Below are positions 9,430 to 20,254 of a DNA stretch of 64,000 nucleotides, piece after piece. Positions within the stretch are counted from its first letter, which is position 1. Every line of letters starts with the position of its first letter. The notes under the pieces were generated by a model. The model saw only the letters and a program-made list of their open reading frames with translations. It searched no databases and was not told the DNA's origin. A program made the translations under genes and the position numbers. The stretch comes from Macrolepiota albuminosa (Eukaryota > Basidiomycota > Agaricomycetes > Agaricales > Agaricaceae). The stretch covers positions 667,742 to 731,741 of the forward strand of contig JAMWFC010000067.1 in assembly GCA_027475525.1 (NCBI GenBank). Reading direction: 5' to 3'.

Positions 9430-10450
9430 GGATGTGCTGGACGTATACGCAGTACAACGCCGTCTCCAGCGCTTGGCGTGCGTAGGTGTGAGGAGTCCTG
9501 ACAGGGTCCCGGTATGCTCGAGTGGAGGTAGTAAAACGATGCGCTAGATTATAGCGCTTCGGGGGCTACCTGGCAGACGGTAAGCGTCGTAGTTTAGGCA
9601 AAGATATTGGAGAAAAGACAAATAGCGCCGTGTATTGTGCCCGTAGGTGGCACCGTAAACAATGAAGACGAGACAGACGAGGCTAGCGCCCGACTTAGTG
9701 ACAAAGTCAAAGGAGGCTAGCGCGAGTTGAACGCTGAGTGTAACTGTGTGCTCAAGGGGTTACGATTCGTTGTTATATACATGAAAAGTAGCTATTTTAT
9801 ATACAGTGCGCTACCGTGTTTGCCAAGATACAAGTCCATCTGTGGCGCTACCTCCTAGTGCCTCTCCTTGTGGTTTACTCTAACGGCAACCTGTCAACGG
9901 CGACCTTGTGCACATGGCTGACGGCGACCAACGGCGTTATGACCCACGGCGACCTGCGGTGACTCTATATTGACTTAGAGTTGTACGAGTCTGCTCACTT
10001 TTCTATAACTCCGATTGGCCAGGCTGTTCCGGGGTATGGTCGGAAAATCCTCGACAGACGCCGTGAGCGCTAATGTCAGCGCTACTCATTGTATTAGTTC
10101 CTGTCAGGTCCAGATGTTGGATTTAAGTATATCCAGTGCCGCCGTCATTGATCCCTTTAGACTTCTGATTGAAGTGCCTCGTCCAATGGCAGCGCCTGCT
10201 GCTGGCTCCTTCTGGAAGTGATCGGGGTTTAGTTATAGTCCTCTCCCACCGTCGTGTTAGCGCTATACGTTATGAGCCTCCTTCGTCCTTGGGCTAGGTG
10301 AAAGGAGAGTGCTGAAGGCTTGGTAGCTAGGGGTTAGGATAAATTTCTAAATCCTGTAGTAGTTTGCCAGAGCTAGAGCTGCTCTATACTCCCAACTGGT
10401 CGCCAGAGTCCTGCGTACGTCAAGTGTCGGTTGGCCTATAATGTCCCTTG
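9430..10450 (-). promoter_or_regulatory. Putative 5' LTR and leader of element A
   Basis: Non-coding sequence upstream of gag. On the minus strand TATATAAAATAG lies at 9803-9792. Upstream of it (higher coordinates) are repeated ACGGCRACC motifs at about 9883, 9897, 9921 and 9946, as expected for a U3 with reiterated sites. The block is dense in TAGCG/CGCTA. Exact LTR ends could not be set because no second copy is in the window. Confidence 0.45.
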
Positions 10451-10456
10451 ATGCGC

Positions 10457-11540
10457 TCAGTCCGAGTAGAAGCCTATCAACGTGCGTCCGGATGAGTTTG
10501 GAGTAGCATTTGTGGTTGTCCCTGTTGCCTTCAAAGTCTGATTAGAGTTCGTAACATTTGTAACATTCTTAAGGTGAGATTTCAATGAGGCCGCGATGGC
10601 TGCAGCAAGGTGTTTACTTATCTGAGCCTTCCATGCTGCCATCCTTGTTTCTGATATGGTATTCATGACGCAAGTCCTCATAGCAGTAGAGCAGGAGATA
10701 GTTACGCATCTTATCGGGACCAATGTGAAAATGGGTATCAGAACTCAATGTGTCATTTGCTTCCCTCAGGTTGCTTGCCCACTCCACAAACCTCTCCTCC
10801 TCCCCCTGTTTCTTTGTCAACAGTTGCACCATCTCACACATCCAGTCCATTGCCAGAACCTCTCCCCTAAGCTGTGCCATAAAAACGGACAACGTGAGGG
10901 CCTTGAGTTCATCTTTGTTCTCCTTAACCCACGCTCGAATATTGCTGGAATCAACGTTATATAAGACTTTTTCCACCTGTCTCTCTGTTCCAATACCCTT
11001 ATGGCTGAAATATCTCTTTGCATAGTGTTCAAATGTGTCAAGCTGGTGAGGGCCAATAGTTCCTCAAGAAATAAGCGGGGCATGACTGGCAGAGATCTGC
11101 ATGACCTCCACCATATACGTAGTACCAAAGTTTGTGGACATTGTAACCCCCATTCCTGGAAACTGTAATTCTGAGTTGTCTGATGTCGAAGAGTCGGACA
11201 AAGGCGTTGGAGAGGTTGTGCAAGAAAGATCGGACAGAAGAGAAGGATCTGACAGGCTCGACAATTGCTCCTGGGGGGGTAATGTTACAGAAACAGAATG
11301 AGGTGATTGCACTGAGGAGGAACAAGAACGGAAACAGGAACAAGAATGAGAACAAGAATGTAGACGCTGGGTCTGTGAGCGAGTGTGTGCCAGGGTGTCT
11401 ATACATGAAATACGCCCTCCCTTCTCTAGTTTGAAAAGGTGGACCGAAACCTCTTTTATATTCCTCCCTTCCCCCAAATCTCCAACAATGATGGTAGGTT
11501 CTTCTCTCTCGACCCCAAAAAAAAGACGCTTTCCTGTCAA
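10457..11540 (-). pseudogene. Gag-like relic F1
   Basis: Fragments at 11540-11064, 10976-10614 and 10723-10457 read in order. The middle part (VLYNVDSSNIRAWVKENKDE, then LTLSVFMAQLRGEVLAMDW) resembles the capsid-like gag domain seen in many Agaricomycete retroelement proteins. A paralogous relic (F2) lies at 45166-46525 with the same blocks (YNIDSSDVHAWVKENEEE). Frameshifts separate the pieces. No pol was found next to it. Confidence 0.55.
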
Positions 11541-12239
11541 CCAGAATTTGAGACCCTTCTCTCTTGCCTGCTATGATCTTTTCCTAACGTTACTTCTGTC
11601 AATTCTCTACTTCCTATGTGGCATATCCAACCGACTTGGGCTCTTTAAATCATCGAGCGGAGGATAGTCTTCGTGGTCGACGTGTATTGTGCAATTCAAA
11701 AAAAAGTGTAAGTGGACTATGCGCATCCAGCTTCACTTAGCGAACAAGGCAGAATGGCACAATACTAGGATTCAGTACTAAAAGACAGAAAAGAAGTTCC
11801 TGATCCACTACCCTCCTTCCCCTATATACCAAAATGTAACCAATGTTTCAGAATAAAGTTTGGACTTGACTTCCGATCTTGACTTCCAATCCCATCCCCT
11901 TCCCCATCCGATGGGCCCCCTATTCACATGTCATAAGCTTCATGCTTACAAGCAGTGAGTGTGGTTAACACTTGGTTGAATGAGATGGCCATGATAATAT
12001 GGCCAGATTTTGAAGATGAAGTAGTATAATTTGAAGTGAATACAAATAATGTAAAGTGAAAATTAAGGATGTAGATGACATTATCGTCTACTTCAATTTG
12101 TACTTTAGATTGACTTGTACTGCACTTATACAATATGAACACTTTATATAATGCTAATACAAATACTTTATGTGGAGATATCACATTTATATGTATACAA
12201 AAATAAGGTATTGTCATAGACATGTACTATTAATCAGCT
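11541..12239. other. AT-rich non-coding stretch
   Basis: Contains an A-run near 11700 and strongly AT-rich, CpG-poor sequence from 11930. No gene recognised; it is probably decayed flanking sequence of F1 and element D. Confidence 0.4.
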
Positions 12240-12249
12240 GGAAGTTTTG

Positions 12250-12640
12250 AGTAGGGTATACTTAAAGCAATGAGAGATTTTAAGTATGAAGGAATTGAAG
12301 GGGAGAATGAGTATAGCAGTTTTTGAAAAGGAAATATGCTACATGACGGTGCATCTGCTAAGTTATCTGTAGTAGAAATCCAAGAAGTAATGATCTAGAG
12401 AGAATGAGACTGGAAGTTTGAGACAATGTTTTGAAAAATGAAGTTAGAAGCAGAATTCCTCAAACAACCAGCTTGTAGTCCTCCTACACAACTAGAATTG
12501 TTGGAGTGAATAATAATATGGCAATCATGAAATTTTGATGTAATAAGAGTATGAACTGCTAAATCTATAGCAACCATTTCTTTTCATTTGATATTTTATT
12601 CAGTCATCTTTTATCCTGGTAGTAGCCTTCAGGCAAACCA
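12250..12640 (-). pseudogene. Element D RNase H remnant
   Basis: Reads KEMVAIDLAVHTLI, then CHIIIHSNNSSCVGGLQAG (expected Asp in SDN is now Asn), then IITSWISTTDNLADAPS, the final Asp-containing motif of RNase H in this RT family. Several stops are TAG or TGA where Trp or Gln is expected. Confidence 0.6.
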
Positions 12641-12839
12641 TTTCCTGTTCAAGTTAAGACCTATGCCTCATAAAGTGGAGGCATTTATGTAAAGTGTGAT
12701 GTCAAGTAGTGCAGGAGGTTGGTAAATTGGCAGGGAACAGTTGGATTTTAATATATCTATCTACTAGGTAATATCTGCTATAATAGCCAGAATGATTCTG
12801 TGTTTAGTCTGTGGCAGTGAGTCTATTGGAAAGGCTGCT

Positions 12840-13364
12840 CAGAATTTGTATAAGCTAGGCAAGTGGGCATGCCCAGCAGAAACTATGAGCATAATGTGAT
12901 TGAGAATACTGATAATGAATTCTATCATTTGAACATTGATGAAAGTGCTGAGTATCTAGGATTGAAGCTTATCAAAATATTTGTTGTGCTTGAAAATAGG
13001 CAAAAATACCGTCTTGTTATTGAGAGACTATTTAAAACCAATGTATGTAAAAGTAGATGCAAAGAAAATGTACTTTTCAGGTGCTCAAGGCCAACTCAAA
13101 TCCTTAGCAATTGACCAAATCAGATCCCCAGCATATTTGTAATAGAGCGATCCATTTTTGTGAAAGTGTGGGTATCTGAAGAAGATAAAGTTGTTGACCT
13201 ATTTGAGAAGTGCTTTGACTCCTTTAGCTTGAAAAATGTAGACTATGGTGTCTGCCACTAACCTGAATATGCCAGGAGCAGGTAATATTCTGAAGTTTGA
13301 GTGTGGTCAAATGAAACTTTCTTGCCAATTTGCAATGCTGTAAAAAGTCTTTCTTGGGGCCTTG
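12840..13364 (-). pseudogene. Element D RT, catalytic half (downstream of Tc1 insertion)
   Basis: One frame reads APGIFRLVADTIVYIFQAKG, then LLK-stop-VNNFIFFRYP, then WAPEK-type YIFFASTFTYIGFK and SAGHAHLPSLYKF. In the family the catalytic box is W-V-D-D-F. Here the Trp codon is TAG and both Asp codons are AAC, three G-to-A changes on the coding strand, the latter two in former CpG context. The enzyme is dead. Confidence 0.6.
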
Positions 13365-13366
13365 TA

Positions 13367-13580
13367 TACTGGCTCAAAAAACTGCCCCAATGTTTGGCCT
13401 TTTTGGAAAGATTTACATGGTGTGCAACAATTACATAAGCGAAAAATTGTAGAAAATCACATGACATACAACTACATCTTGGCTTTATAATGATGTATAA
13501 ATCATGTGATTTGTACAAGAACTTGCCGATTAATAAATCAAACAAAATATTCAATCATTGAGGCAGTTTTTTGACCCACT
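13367..13580 (+). repeat. Left terminal inverted repeat of the Tc1 element
   Basis: This 214-bp arm is inverted relative to 14772-14982. It begins with ACTGGCTCAAAAAACTGCCC and ends, at 13559-13580, with an inverted and slightly diverged copy of the same motif (GAGGCAGTTTTTTGACCCACT). Confidence 0.85.
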
Positions 13581-13603
13581 CTAATTTACTCTAATTTTCA
13601 TAT

Positions 13604-14623
13604 CTAGTACTTGGTATGGCCTCTATTTGCCTTTATAACTGCCTTGATTCTTCTAGGCATGCTCTCTATGAGGCTTTGGCATACCTCTGATAGTATTTCA
13701 TTCCACTTCTTGACTACCCTCTCCCACAACTCATGCACTCCTTTAGAGAGTACCTCATACTCCAAAAGTTTGCACTTGATGTAAACTCAGAGATGTTCAA
13801 TAGGATTGAGGTCAGAGAATTGGGCAAGCTAGGATATCACAATGATGTTGTTATCAGAAAACCAGGTTGTTGCCCATTTGGAGGTGTGTTTTGGGTTGTT
13901 GTCCTGCTGAAAATATCATTTTTTCTCCTCCATTTCCAACTTCTCAAAGCTTTTCACCACTCCGTCATCCAAAATCTCACAATACTATGCAGCATCCATC
14001 TTTCCCTGGACTTCTATGATTTTTCCTACTCCATTCCAACCCATGCAGCCCCATACCATTAAATTGTTTCCTCCTCCATGCTTGATAGTTGGTGTAGTGG
14101 TGTAGTCAGATAGTGGTTTTCCTGGAATTTTCCACACATATGCCTTCCCATCTGATCCAATCTGATTAATCTTTGTCACATCACTCCATAAAATCCCTTT
14201 CCAATCCTTCACTGTCCCATTTTCATGATACTGAGCAAACTTGAGCCAGTTTGCACAATAAGCAGCCTTGAGCATGGGAACTTTCTTCTTTGTTGCTGAG
14301 TAAAAGCCTGCCTCCTTCAATGCATTTCTGACTGTCTGAGAATTGACAGGACTAGAGATGACAGAATTAATGAGCTATGTAGCTTGAACAGCATTATCCA
14401 GCTTTCCAGTAGTAATTTGACAAATAATAGACTATTTGTCACATGCTGTAAGCTTAGAAGGATGACCTCCAGGATGATTTTCTTTGTTGCTCTTCAGCTC
14501 TTTGCTGATTCTCCTTACAGTGCCCTTTTCCAGGCCAGTTTTTGCTTGAATTTGATGCTGAGAATACTCCTCATTAAGAAGAGAAGCAACAAAAGAGCAA
14601 TTGGCAGCAGAAACAGGTTGCAT
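13604..14623 (-). pseudogene. Tc1-like DD34E transposase, inactivated by stops
   Basis: The N-terminus holds the helix-turn-helix DNA-binding domain (EEYSQHQIQAKTGLEKGTVR). The catalytic residues are visible: first Asp in ILWSDVTKI, second in QQDNNPKHTS, third Glu in SDLNPIEHLW, with 34 residues between the last two. At least six in-frame stops interrupt it. Most are TAG for expected CAG (Gln) or TAG/TGA for TGG (Trp), so C-to-T and G-to-A; one, near 13915, may reflect an indel. The stop codon is at 13604-13606. Confidence 0.85.
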
Positions 14624-14771
14624 GATGGTGGTAGAGTGTCAAGAAGGTGATTGATTGAAGTTGAACATGTCAAATTAGTACAAACAAGGTCACATGACAT
14701 TGTTTATACTTCTCACAAGATGTTTCCATCTTCTACTATTGAAAAGTATTGAGAAAATATGAAAATTAAAA

Positions 14772-14982
14772 TAAGTCAAAAAACTGCCTCAATAATTGAA
14801 TAGTTTGTTCAATTGATTAATCAGCAAGTTCTTGTCCAAATTACATGATTTATACATCATTATGAAGCCAGGATGCAGTTGTATGTCATATGATTTTCAA
14901 CAATTTTTTGCTTAGGTAATTGTTGCACACCATGTGAATCTTTCCAAAAAGCCAAACATTGGGGCAGTTTTTTGAGCCAGTG
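14772..14982 (-). repeat. Right terminal inverted repeat of the Tc1 element
   Basis: Mirror of the left arm. The inner motif GTCAAAAAACTGCCTC is at 14775-14790 and the outer motif GGGGCAGTTTTTTGAGCCAG ends at 14980. Confidence 0.85.
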
Positions 14983-14984
14983 TA

Positions 14985-15260
14985 GGTATGATTTGGAAAG
15001 CTGACTCCTTATCAAAGACAGCCACCTGTGTATCAGATGGAGCATCTGCTACAAGGAGCTAACATGCTGAAAAAATGCCCCAATCACATTGAAACTACTT
15101 GATATCTATATAAGCATTGACTGAAGAGATTAACAGATTGTTTCAAGGATAAGAGTGATCTACTATGACATGCATCTTGCCGGGAGTACACTCAATGACA
15201 TTAAGAGGAGCTGTCCAATAATAACCAATAGACATTCTGCTACTATTAGATCAAATTCTT
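14985..15260 (-). pseudogene. Element D RT, N-terminal half (upstream of Tc1 insertion)
   Basis: Reads MSIGYYWTAPLNVIECTPGK, then VIVDHSY, then VADAPSDTQVAVFDKESAFQ, where VFD is the first catalytic Asp region. The frame differs from the 15747-15163 ORF, so a frameshift lies near 15220. Confidence 0.6.
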
Positions 15261-15747
15261 TGGAGACATGACCTAAGAGGTGTTTTTTATTATACTTTTC
15301 TAGTACAAACATATGATAGGAGGGATTGCAGTAATGAGTAGGTGGAGAGAATGTAGAATTTATAGTAAAATCTTCAAGCCCTAAGGAGAAAGCATAATAC
15401 AGACCATTCAAGACATGATATAAATGATTGTGTGAATTGGTTTTGTATAAAATAGAAGCCCAGCAATTGACAAAGAGAGGGGTAGTAATGGGAAAAAATT
15501 TACTGAGAAGTGCAGTTCTTGCAGAGTGTTGTCTGCTGCCACAAGTTAGGGCTATTGAATGTGAAACAGTAAGTAACACCTTCTGAGTTGACAAATTGAC
15601 TATTGGTTTTACATAAGATGCAGCTGGTGCAAGTGCAGAAAGCAAAACAGTGGCCTGTGTCACCACAGACCATGCAGTGGATGAACCTCCCACCCTGTCA
15701 GCTGTTAGTGCTATAGAGACAATGCTTGGAGGCTTAGGAGGGTGCAA
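15163..15747 (-). pseudogene. Element D polyprotein, zinc-knuckle and pre-RT region
   Basis: A 194-codon open frame. The C-terminal half is genuine pre-RT sequence (FSPPTHYCNPSYHMFVLEKY, KKHLLGHVSKEFD). In its N-terminal half the meaningful frame is a different one, giving HCMVCGDTGHCFAFCTCTSC, a zinc-knuckle-like cysteine/histidine cluster. A frameshift therefore lies inside. Confidence 0.5.
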
Positions 15748-16149
15748 AACCTCTGCAATTGTTAGATAACATTGTTGCTGTCTCCCAAAAGGATTGAGTA
15801 GAGAAATTTGAAATCAAACCTGCATTCATAGATGTAGAAGAAGTGGAGGTAGGAGCTGAATCACTGAAAAGAAGGTTAGACTGAAGTCCCATCAAGCAGT
15901 GAATTTGATCTTGCATATGGTCATTAAACTCCTTTGTAAAAGTCAGACCATGCCAAATATCTATACATAGGTTACTCTGTGCCTGGAGGTAGGCATGGCA
16001 TAGAAAAATATTATATGCTAGATATATCTGAAAGTTGTCACCAAAGTCCTGTCAATGCTGTATATGCTCATAATAGATTTAAAAAGAGTTAGCAATTGCC
16101 TGTGCCCATAGGACCATCAATAAGGCCTTCAGCACCAGCTTTAAGGCAG
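15748..16149 (-). other. Degenerate middle of element D
   Basis: Lies between the gag-like and zinc/RT parts of D. Only short broken frames are seen; presumably decayed D coding sequence. Confidence 0.4.
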
Positions 16150-17515
16150 TTAAATTACCCAAATAAGGGTGGTAGAGGCCTGCATGAACTCAAACACAGT
16201 GAGGTGCCATTCTTTGCTGAAATCAAACTTGGCATTAGAAACCTGAAGTTCTCCACAGAATGTGAGGAACAGAGAAGAGTCGCCCTGATGGCTAGTGGTG
16301 GTGAGAGCATGGTGGCAGGCTGCTGTGGTAAGGGCATCCAGAGGCACATAGGTGTTCCATGCATCATTAAAAACATGCTGAACCTATAACAGAATAGGCA
16401 TTACATTGGGATCAAGTTCAGTTATACTTGCAAGAGGTGCAGCCAGGAGGGATCAATTGGAGGAGTTTGTAAGGAGGGGAAAGGTAGGGGCAGATGCCTC
16501 AGTGGAGCCAAGGCCAGTCATGATGGACACAGAGGAACCTGCCATATGTGCAGGGCCAGCCATGGGAGTGGGCAGCATAATGTTGATTGCTAGTAGAAGA
16601 GGTGGAACAGCAGAAGACTGAATAGTCAGAAGGAGAATGGAATGAGCAACACCTAAGCTGAATCTTTGGAGAAGGTCCATGAGGTCAGCCTGAGAGATGG
16701 TAATGGCCTCTTCAGCAGGAAAATCATGTGTGCCACCTGAAGTGAGCATGGAATGAGGAGTGAGCTCCCTACTGTATGGAGGCTGAAGTAATGCACTACT
16801 GGAAGGAGCCTGTAAGAGTGGAAAGGTATTCTGGCTAGGAGTGGGTAGAGCTCTGCTGAAAGGAGGCTGAAGTGGCTTGATAGAAGGGGCTGGGTGAAAA
16901 GGGTTGGTAGATATAAATGGGCTGAAGAAGGTGGTTGTAAAGTAGAGAAGGAGGCCTGCACAAGAGCCAGCAGGTGTGTAGAGTATGTAGCTGACAAAGG
17001 ATGTAAGGAAATGCTGAGAGGGGTTTCCTGAAAGCTGAAAGGTACCTGAATGCATGTATTCCTCCACAGTATCTAGGAAGAGCTGAGGGGCAGGCTGTCT
17101 AGCATACTGACTAGCTTTGTTTGGAGAAAGAGAACAGGAGGAAGGAGAGCAAGGACCTGAAGGGGAGATAGTCACTGGAAGCCTGGTTGAAGGTGCTGAA
17201 AATACTGTTGATGGTGTCTCACAAGAGAAAGGAACAGTAGGTATATGAAGTTGCAAAGAGGTCTGTGGGGCAAGTGCCAAAGTCCATGGAGATAAGAGCA
17301 GGGTCAGACAGATCACAAACCACCAAATTTGGCATGATGTCATCATTCTGCATTATGTTGGTGTTGCAATGACTGGGGAAGTATTCAAGGTACACACCCA
17401 GCTCCTCGTCCATGTATTCCTCTTCCTCCAGAATGTCCTGAATGGAGGGATGCTGAACAGCACATCTGTAGTGTTTACTCACAGTAGCAAGGTTGAATGA
17501 TGAAATGGTGGCCAA
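16150..17515 (-). pseudogene. Element D gag-like region
   Basis: Frames 17515-17219, 17346-16453 and 16347-16150 follow each other with small shifts. The first starts with Met at 17515, only about 75 bp inside the copia LTR. The second is a 297-codon Ser/Pro-rich frame ending with an ISQADLMDLLQRFSLG motif. The third (MPLDALTTAACHHALTTTSH, then FDFSKEWHLTVFEFMQA) resembles the segment preceding the zinc region in Agaricomycete RT proteins of this family. Confidence 0.5.
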
Positions 17516-17591
17516 CTCAGATCAAGCATGACCACTATGACAAGGGTGCAGTGGAGACTCAGAGCAGTCTGAGATTTTTAGAATCTATATA

Positions 17592-17911
17592 CGTCTAGCA
17601 ACTTAGTAATTAACATGTAAGTCAAGTTCTCAGCGCATGTCATTGAACTATATTAGTAAATACCTAGCAATTAACATGTAAGTCAAGTCTAGGTATCTTT
17701 GGTCAGTATGTATGAATATAGCTGGTGTAATCTAAGTAGACATATCCTCAGTGCATGTCAATGAACTGAGGGTAGTGTGTATTGTAGACGGTCATTATAT
17801 GCAAGTCAGGACAAAGCAGAGTGATAATAAAAAGAAAGTAATAGCACAAAGGGATAAAGCATTAGTAGCCAATGGCCAGTTGTGGCTATGATACTCATCA
17901 CCACTCCAACA
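17592..17911 (-). repeat. 3' LTR of copia element E
   Basis: 320 bp, matched along its length by 37403-37730. The internal side is preceded on the minus strand by the purine tract AATAAGGAGGAG. Two copies of ATTAACATGTAAGTCAAG occur inside it. Confidence 0.85.
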
Positions 17912-17962
17912 CTCCTCCTTATTACAGACATGACTGGCACGATTCTCCTCCTCATATTGGAG

Positions 17963-19446
17963 TTAGGACATGCCAAGCATGTGGCATAGGCATATAAAAA
18001 GCAGTTTTGAAATGGCTTTCATAAATATGTTGGTGACATTGTCTCTAATGTTGATGTATTTAACAATGATTTCCCTCATTTGCATGCATTCTTGTATGAA
18101 GTGGTACTTGATATCAAAGTGTTTGATGCAGGCATGTGCTGTGGCATCTTTGAAAAGAGTGATAGCTGTCTTGTTGTCACAGAAGAGGGTGGTGGGCACC
18201 ACTGTGAAATCTCAGCCAATTGCCTTTAGTAGCATTTGTAGTCATATGCATTCTTGCATGGACTTGTAGGCTGCCATGTATTCAGCTTCACAGGAAGATG
18301 TTGCTATAGTTTTCTGCTTCCAAACTGACCACAAAACAGCCCCTGTGCCTAGTAACCATGCATAGCCACTGGTGCTCCTCCTGGTGTCAATACAGCTTGC
18401 CTAGTCTGCATCTGTAAAGCCTCTCAGCATGATCATGGGTCCTCCAAGATTGAGTTTAAAGTTCTTGGTTCCTTTTAGGTAATAAAGGAGGTGGATACCT
18501 GTGTTCCAATGTGAGGTGTCATAGTTATTGAGATACTGAAATAATTGCTGTATGGCAAAGGCAATATCTAGTTGAGTGGTGATGGCAATATACCATAGGC
18601 AACCTACTAGTAACCTATATAAAAGCTTTGCAATTTTGCATTTTTTCTCCTTGGTCTGCATGTCTAGTCTAGTGCATTGGAGCTTGAGTCTGGGTTCTAT
18701 AGGCAAGGAGAGCAGGTAGGCATCAGTTTGACCAAACTGCTGGACGACTCGCTCAATGAAGGCTGTCTGTAAGAAGAAGACTGTGCAGTTGCTGTCATTC
18801 TGTGAAACTGAAACTCCTATGATGTGTCTGGATCTGCCAAGGTCCAAGATAGTCCACAACTTGCACATCTGCACCTTGAACCTCTTGTTTTTGTCTCTTG
18901 TGTTGGCTATAAATAAAAAGTCATCGACATGAACAGCTGCTATGATGGTACCTGTCTCCAATTGTCTGTAATATATACAAGTTTCACAAGGAAGGCAAGC
19001 AAAGCCCCAGGCAACCATTCATTTGTTCAGGGTTTCATTCCAAATTCTTCCAGCTTGCTTCATGCCGTACAGTCCACACAGTAGTTTGCATACATAATTC
19101 TCCTTTCCTGACTCCTCAAATCCTTCTGGCTGTTTCATGTATTATATTTTGTCTTCTAGTAGTACTCTATAAAAGAAGGCCATCTTCATGTCAATCTGGG
19201 TAGCATCCCAGCCTTTTATCATCACAATATGTAGCAAAATACGCCACAACTCCATACACACAGTCAAGAACATGGTTTTGTGGTAATCTTTGCCATAGAT
19301 CTGCTCATAGCCTTTAAAGATAAGGTGCACCTTATATCTGACCGCTTTCTCATTCTTGTCTCTTTTAATCTTGAATATTGGTCTCCCTTTTTGCACTTTC
19401 TGCCCATGTGGTATCTCCAATTGCAGAATAAGTGGTATATGCCCAT
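17963..19446 (-). pseudogene. Copia E reverse transcriptase and RNase H
   Basis: RT blocks: GQKVQKGRPIFKIKRDKNEK, KGWDATQIDMKMAFF, KLLCGLYGMKQAGRIWN and AAVHVDDFLFIANT, where VDD is the catalytic pair. RNase H follows with DAD, TSSCEAEYMAAYKS and FCDNKTAITLFKD. Several TAG/TGA stops break the frame (for example at about 19142, 19018 and 18400). Confidence 0.85.
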
Positions 19447-20254
19447 ATCTTTCAGTGATTTCAGTTCTTCACAGTATGCTTGTTCCCATTTTGTTGCATC
19501 CAGGCTGAGTTGAGCCTTCTTCCATGTGTTCAGCTCCTGTTCAATGTTTATAGATAGTGGTTCAATGTTGCCTAGCTGTGAGATGGCTGCCAGTATTCAA
19601 TTGTAATCAATCTTGGGTTCATTTTGTAGGTGCTGGATTGGGATCTCCTTGCAGCTGTGCATGTACATCATGTTCATTTGTAGGTCTTACCTGCTTCTCC
19701 TTCCTTTGCCCTCTGACATGCCTGGCACTGTCATGTATCTTGTATAGCATTCTTTCTAGTCTTGTTGGCAATCAATCTTCCTCACTGGCTGTCTTTTCCA
19801 TGAGATGTCGTGTACAGTTCAACTTTTGTGGGATCATGACTTTGTCTTCATAGTCTCATGCTTGATTTTGTGGATCAGGCTGCTGCAGGTTTGGCCCTAG
19901 GAGTGTAATTTCCACGTCAAAATAGCTGAGGTCATCATTGTCTGTCTGTAGAGAGGTGGCTGCTAATTTGTCTAGCTGCTGGAGAGTGGGGATAGGAGGC
20001 TTGACCCAGACATGAGTCTGAGCAGTTGTAGGCGGTGTCATGGGTGCTGGGGATTTGTGTCATTTGATGAACTTTACATAGTACATTTGATATATCTTCT
20101 TGTTCTTTTTATCTCAGCACCTGTACATTTTAGACATCTGGCCATATCCTATCAGTACCATCTCAATGGAATGCAGCTGTACCTTTGGATTATGTGTGGA
20201 GATGAGAATAAATGCTTGACAACCAATTTCACGCAGATACGAGTAGTCTGGAGC

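Larger units (their letters stand above)
2617..10300 (-). mobile_element. Ty3/gypsy LTR retrotransposon A
   Basis: On the minus strand the order is gag-zinc knuckle-protease (9330-6706), linker, RT (6051-4976), RNase H, integrase and a short acidic tail ending at 2617. That order (integrase last) defines Ty3/gypsy. Six of the frame breaks coincide with 77-bp duplications; real lesions are an in-frame TGA in RNase H (about 4750), a TGA near 2840, a one-base shift near 4040-4080 and a small deletion near 6110. Outer limits are uncertain: the right part (9430-10450) looks like the 5' LTR and leader, and the left LTR was not found, so the element may extend beyond base 1 if the plus-strand ORFs belong to it. 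Confidence 0.85.
13367..14982 (-). mobile_element. Tc1/mariner element with about 212-bp terminal inverted repeats
   Basis: The tips are near-perfect inverted copies (CACTGGCTCAAAAAACTGCC outward on both sides) and a TA dinucleotide flanks each end (13365-13366, 14983-14984), the Tc1/mariner target duplication. Inside is a minus-strand transposase. The element is 1616 bp. It sits inside the RT of element D. Removing it with one TA rejoins a continuous D reading frame (AFQIIPT then RPQERLFTALQ). Confidence 0.9.
12240..17515 (-). mobile_element. Decayed retroelement D (RT + RNase H, no integrase seen; DIRS-like candidate)
   Basis: Minus-strand order: gag-like (17515-16150), cysteine-rich zinc region and RT N-terminus (15747-15163), RT palm (15260-14985 and 13364-12840), RNase H (about 12640-12250). 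The RT belongs to an Agaricomycete family recognisable by APEK...FASTFTYIGF and ADAPSDTQVAVFD. No DDE integrase follows RNase H, which would fit DIRS-type elements, but no tyrosine recombinase or split repeats were found either. Many stops, frameshifts and CpG loss show old age. A Tc1 element (13367-14982) splits the RT. Confidence 0.6.
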
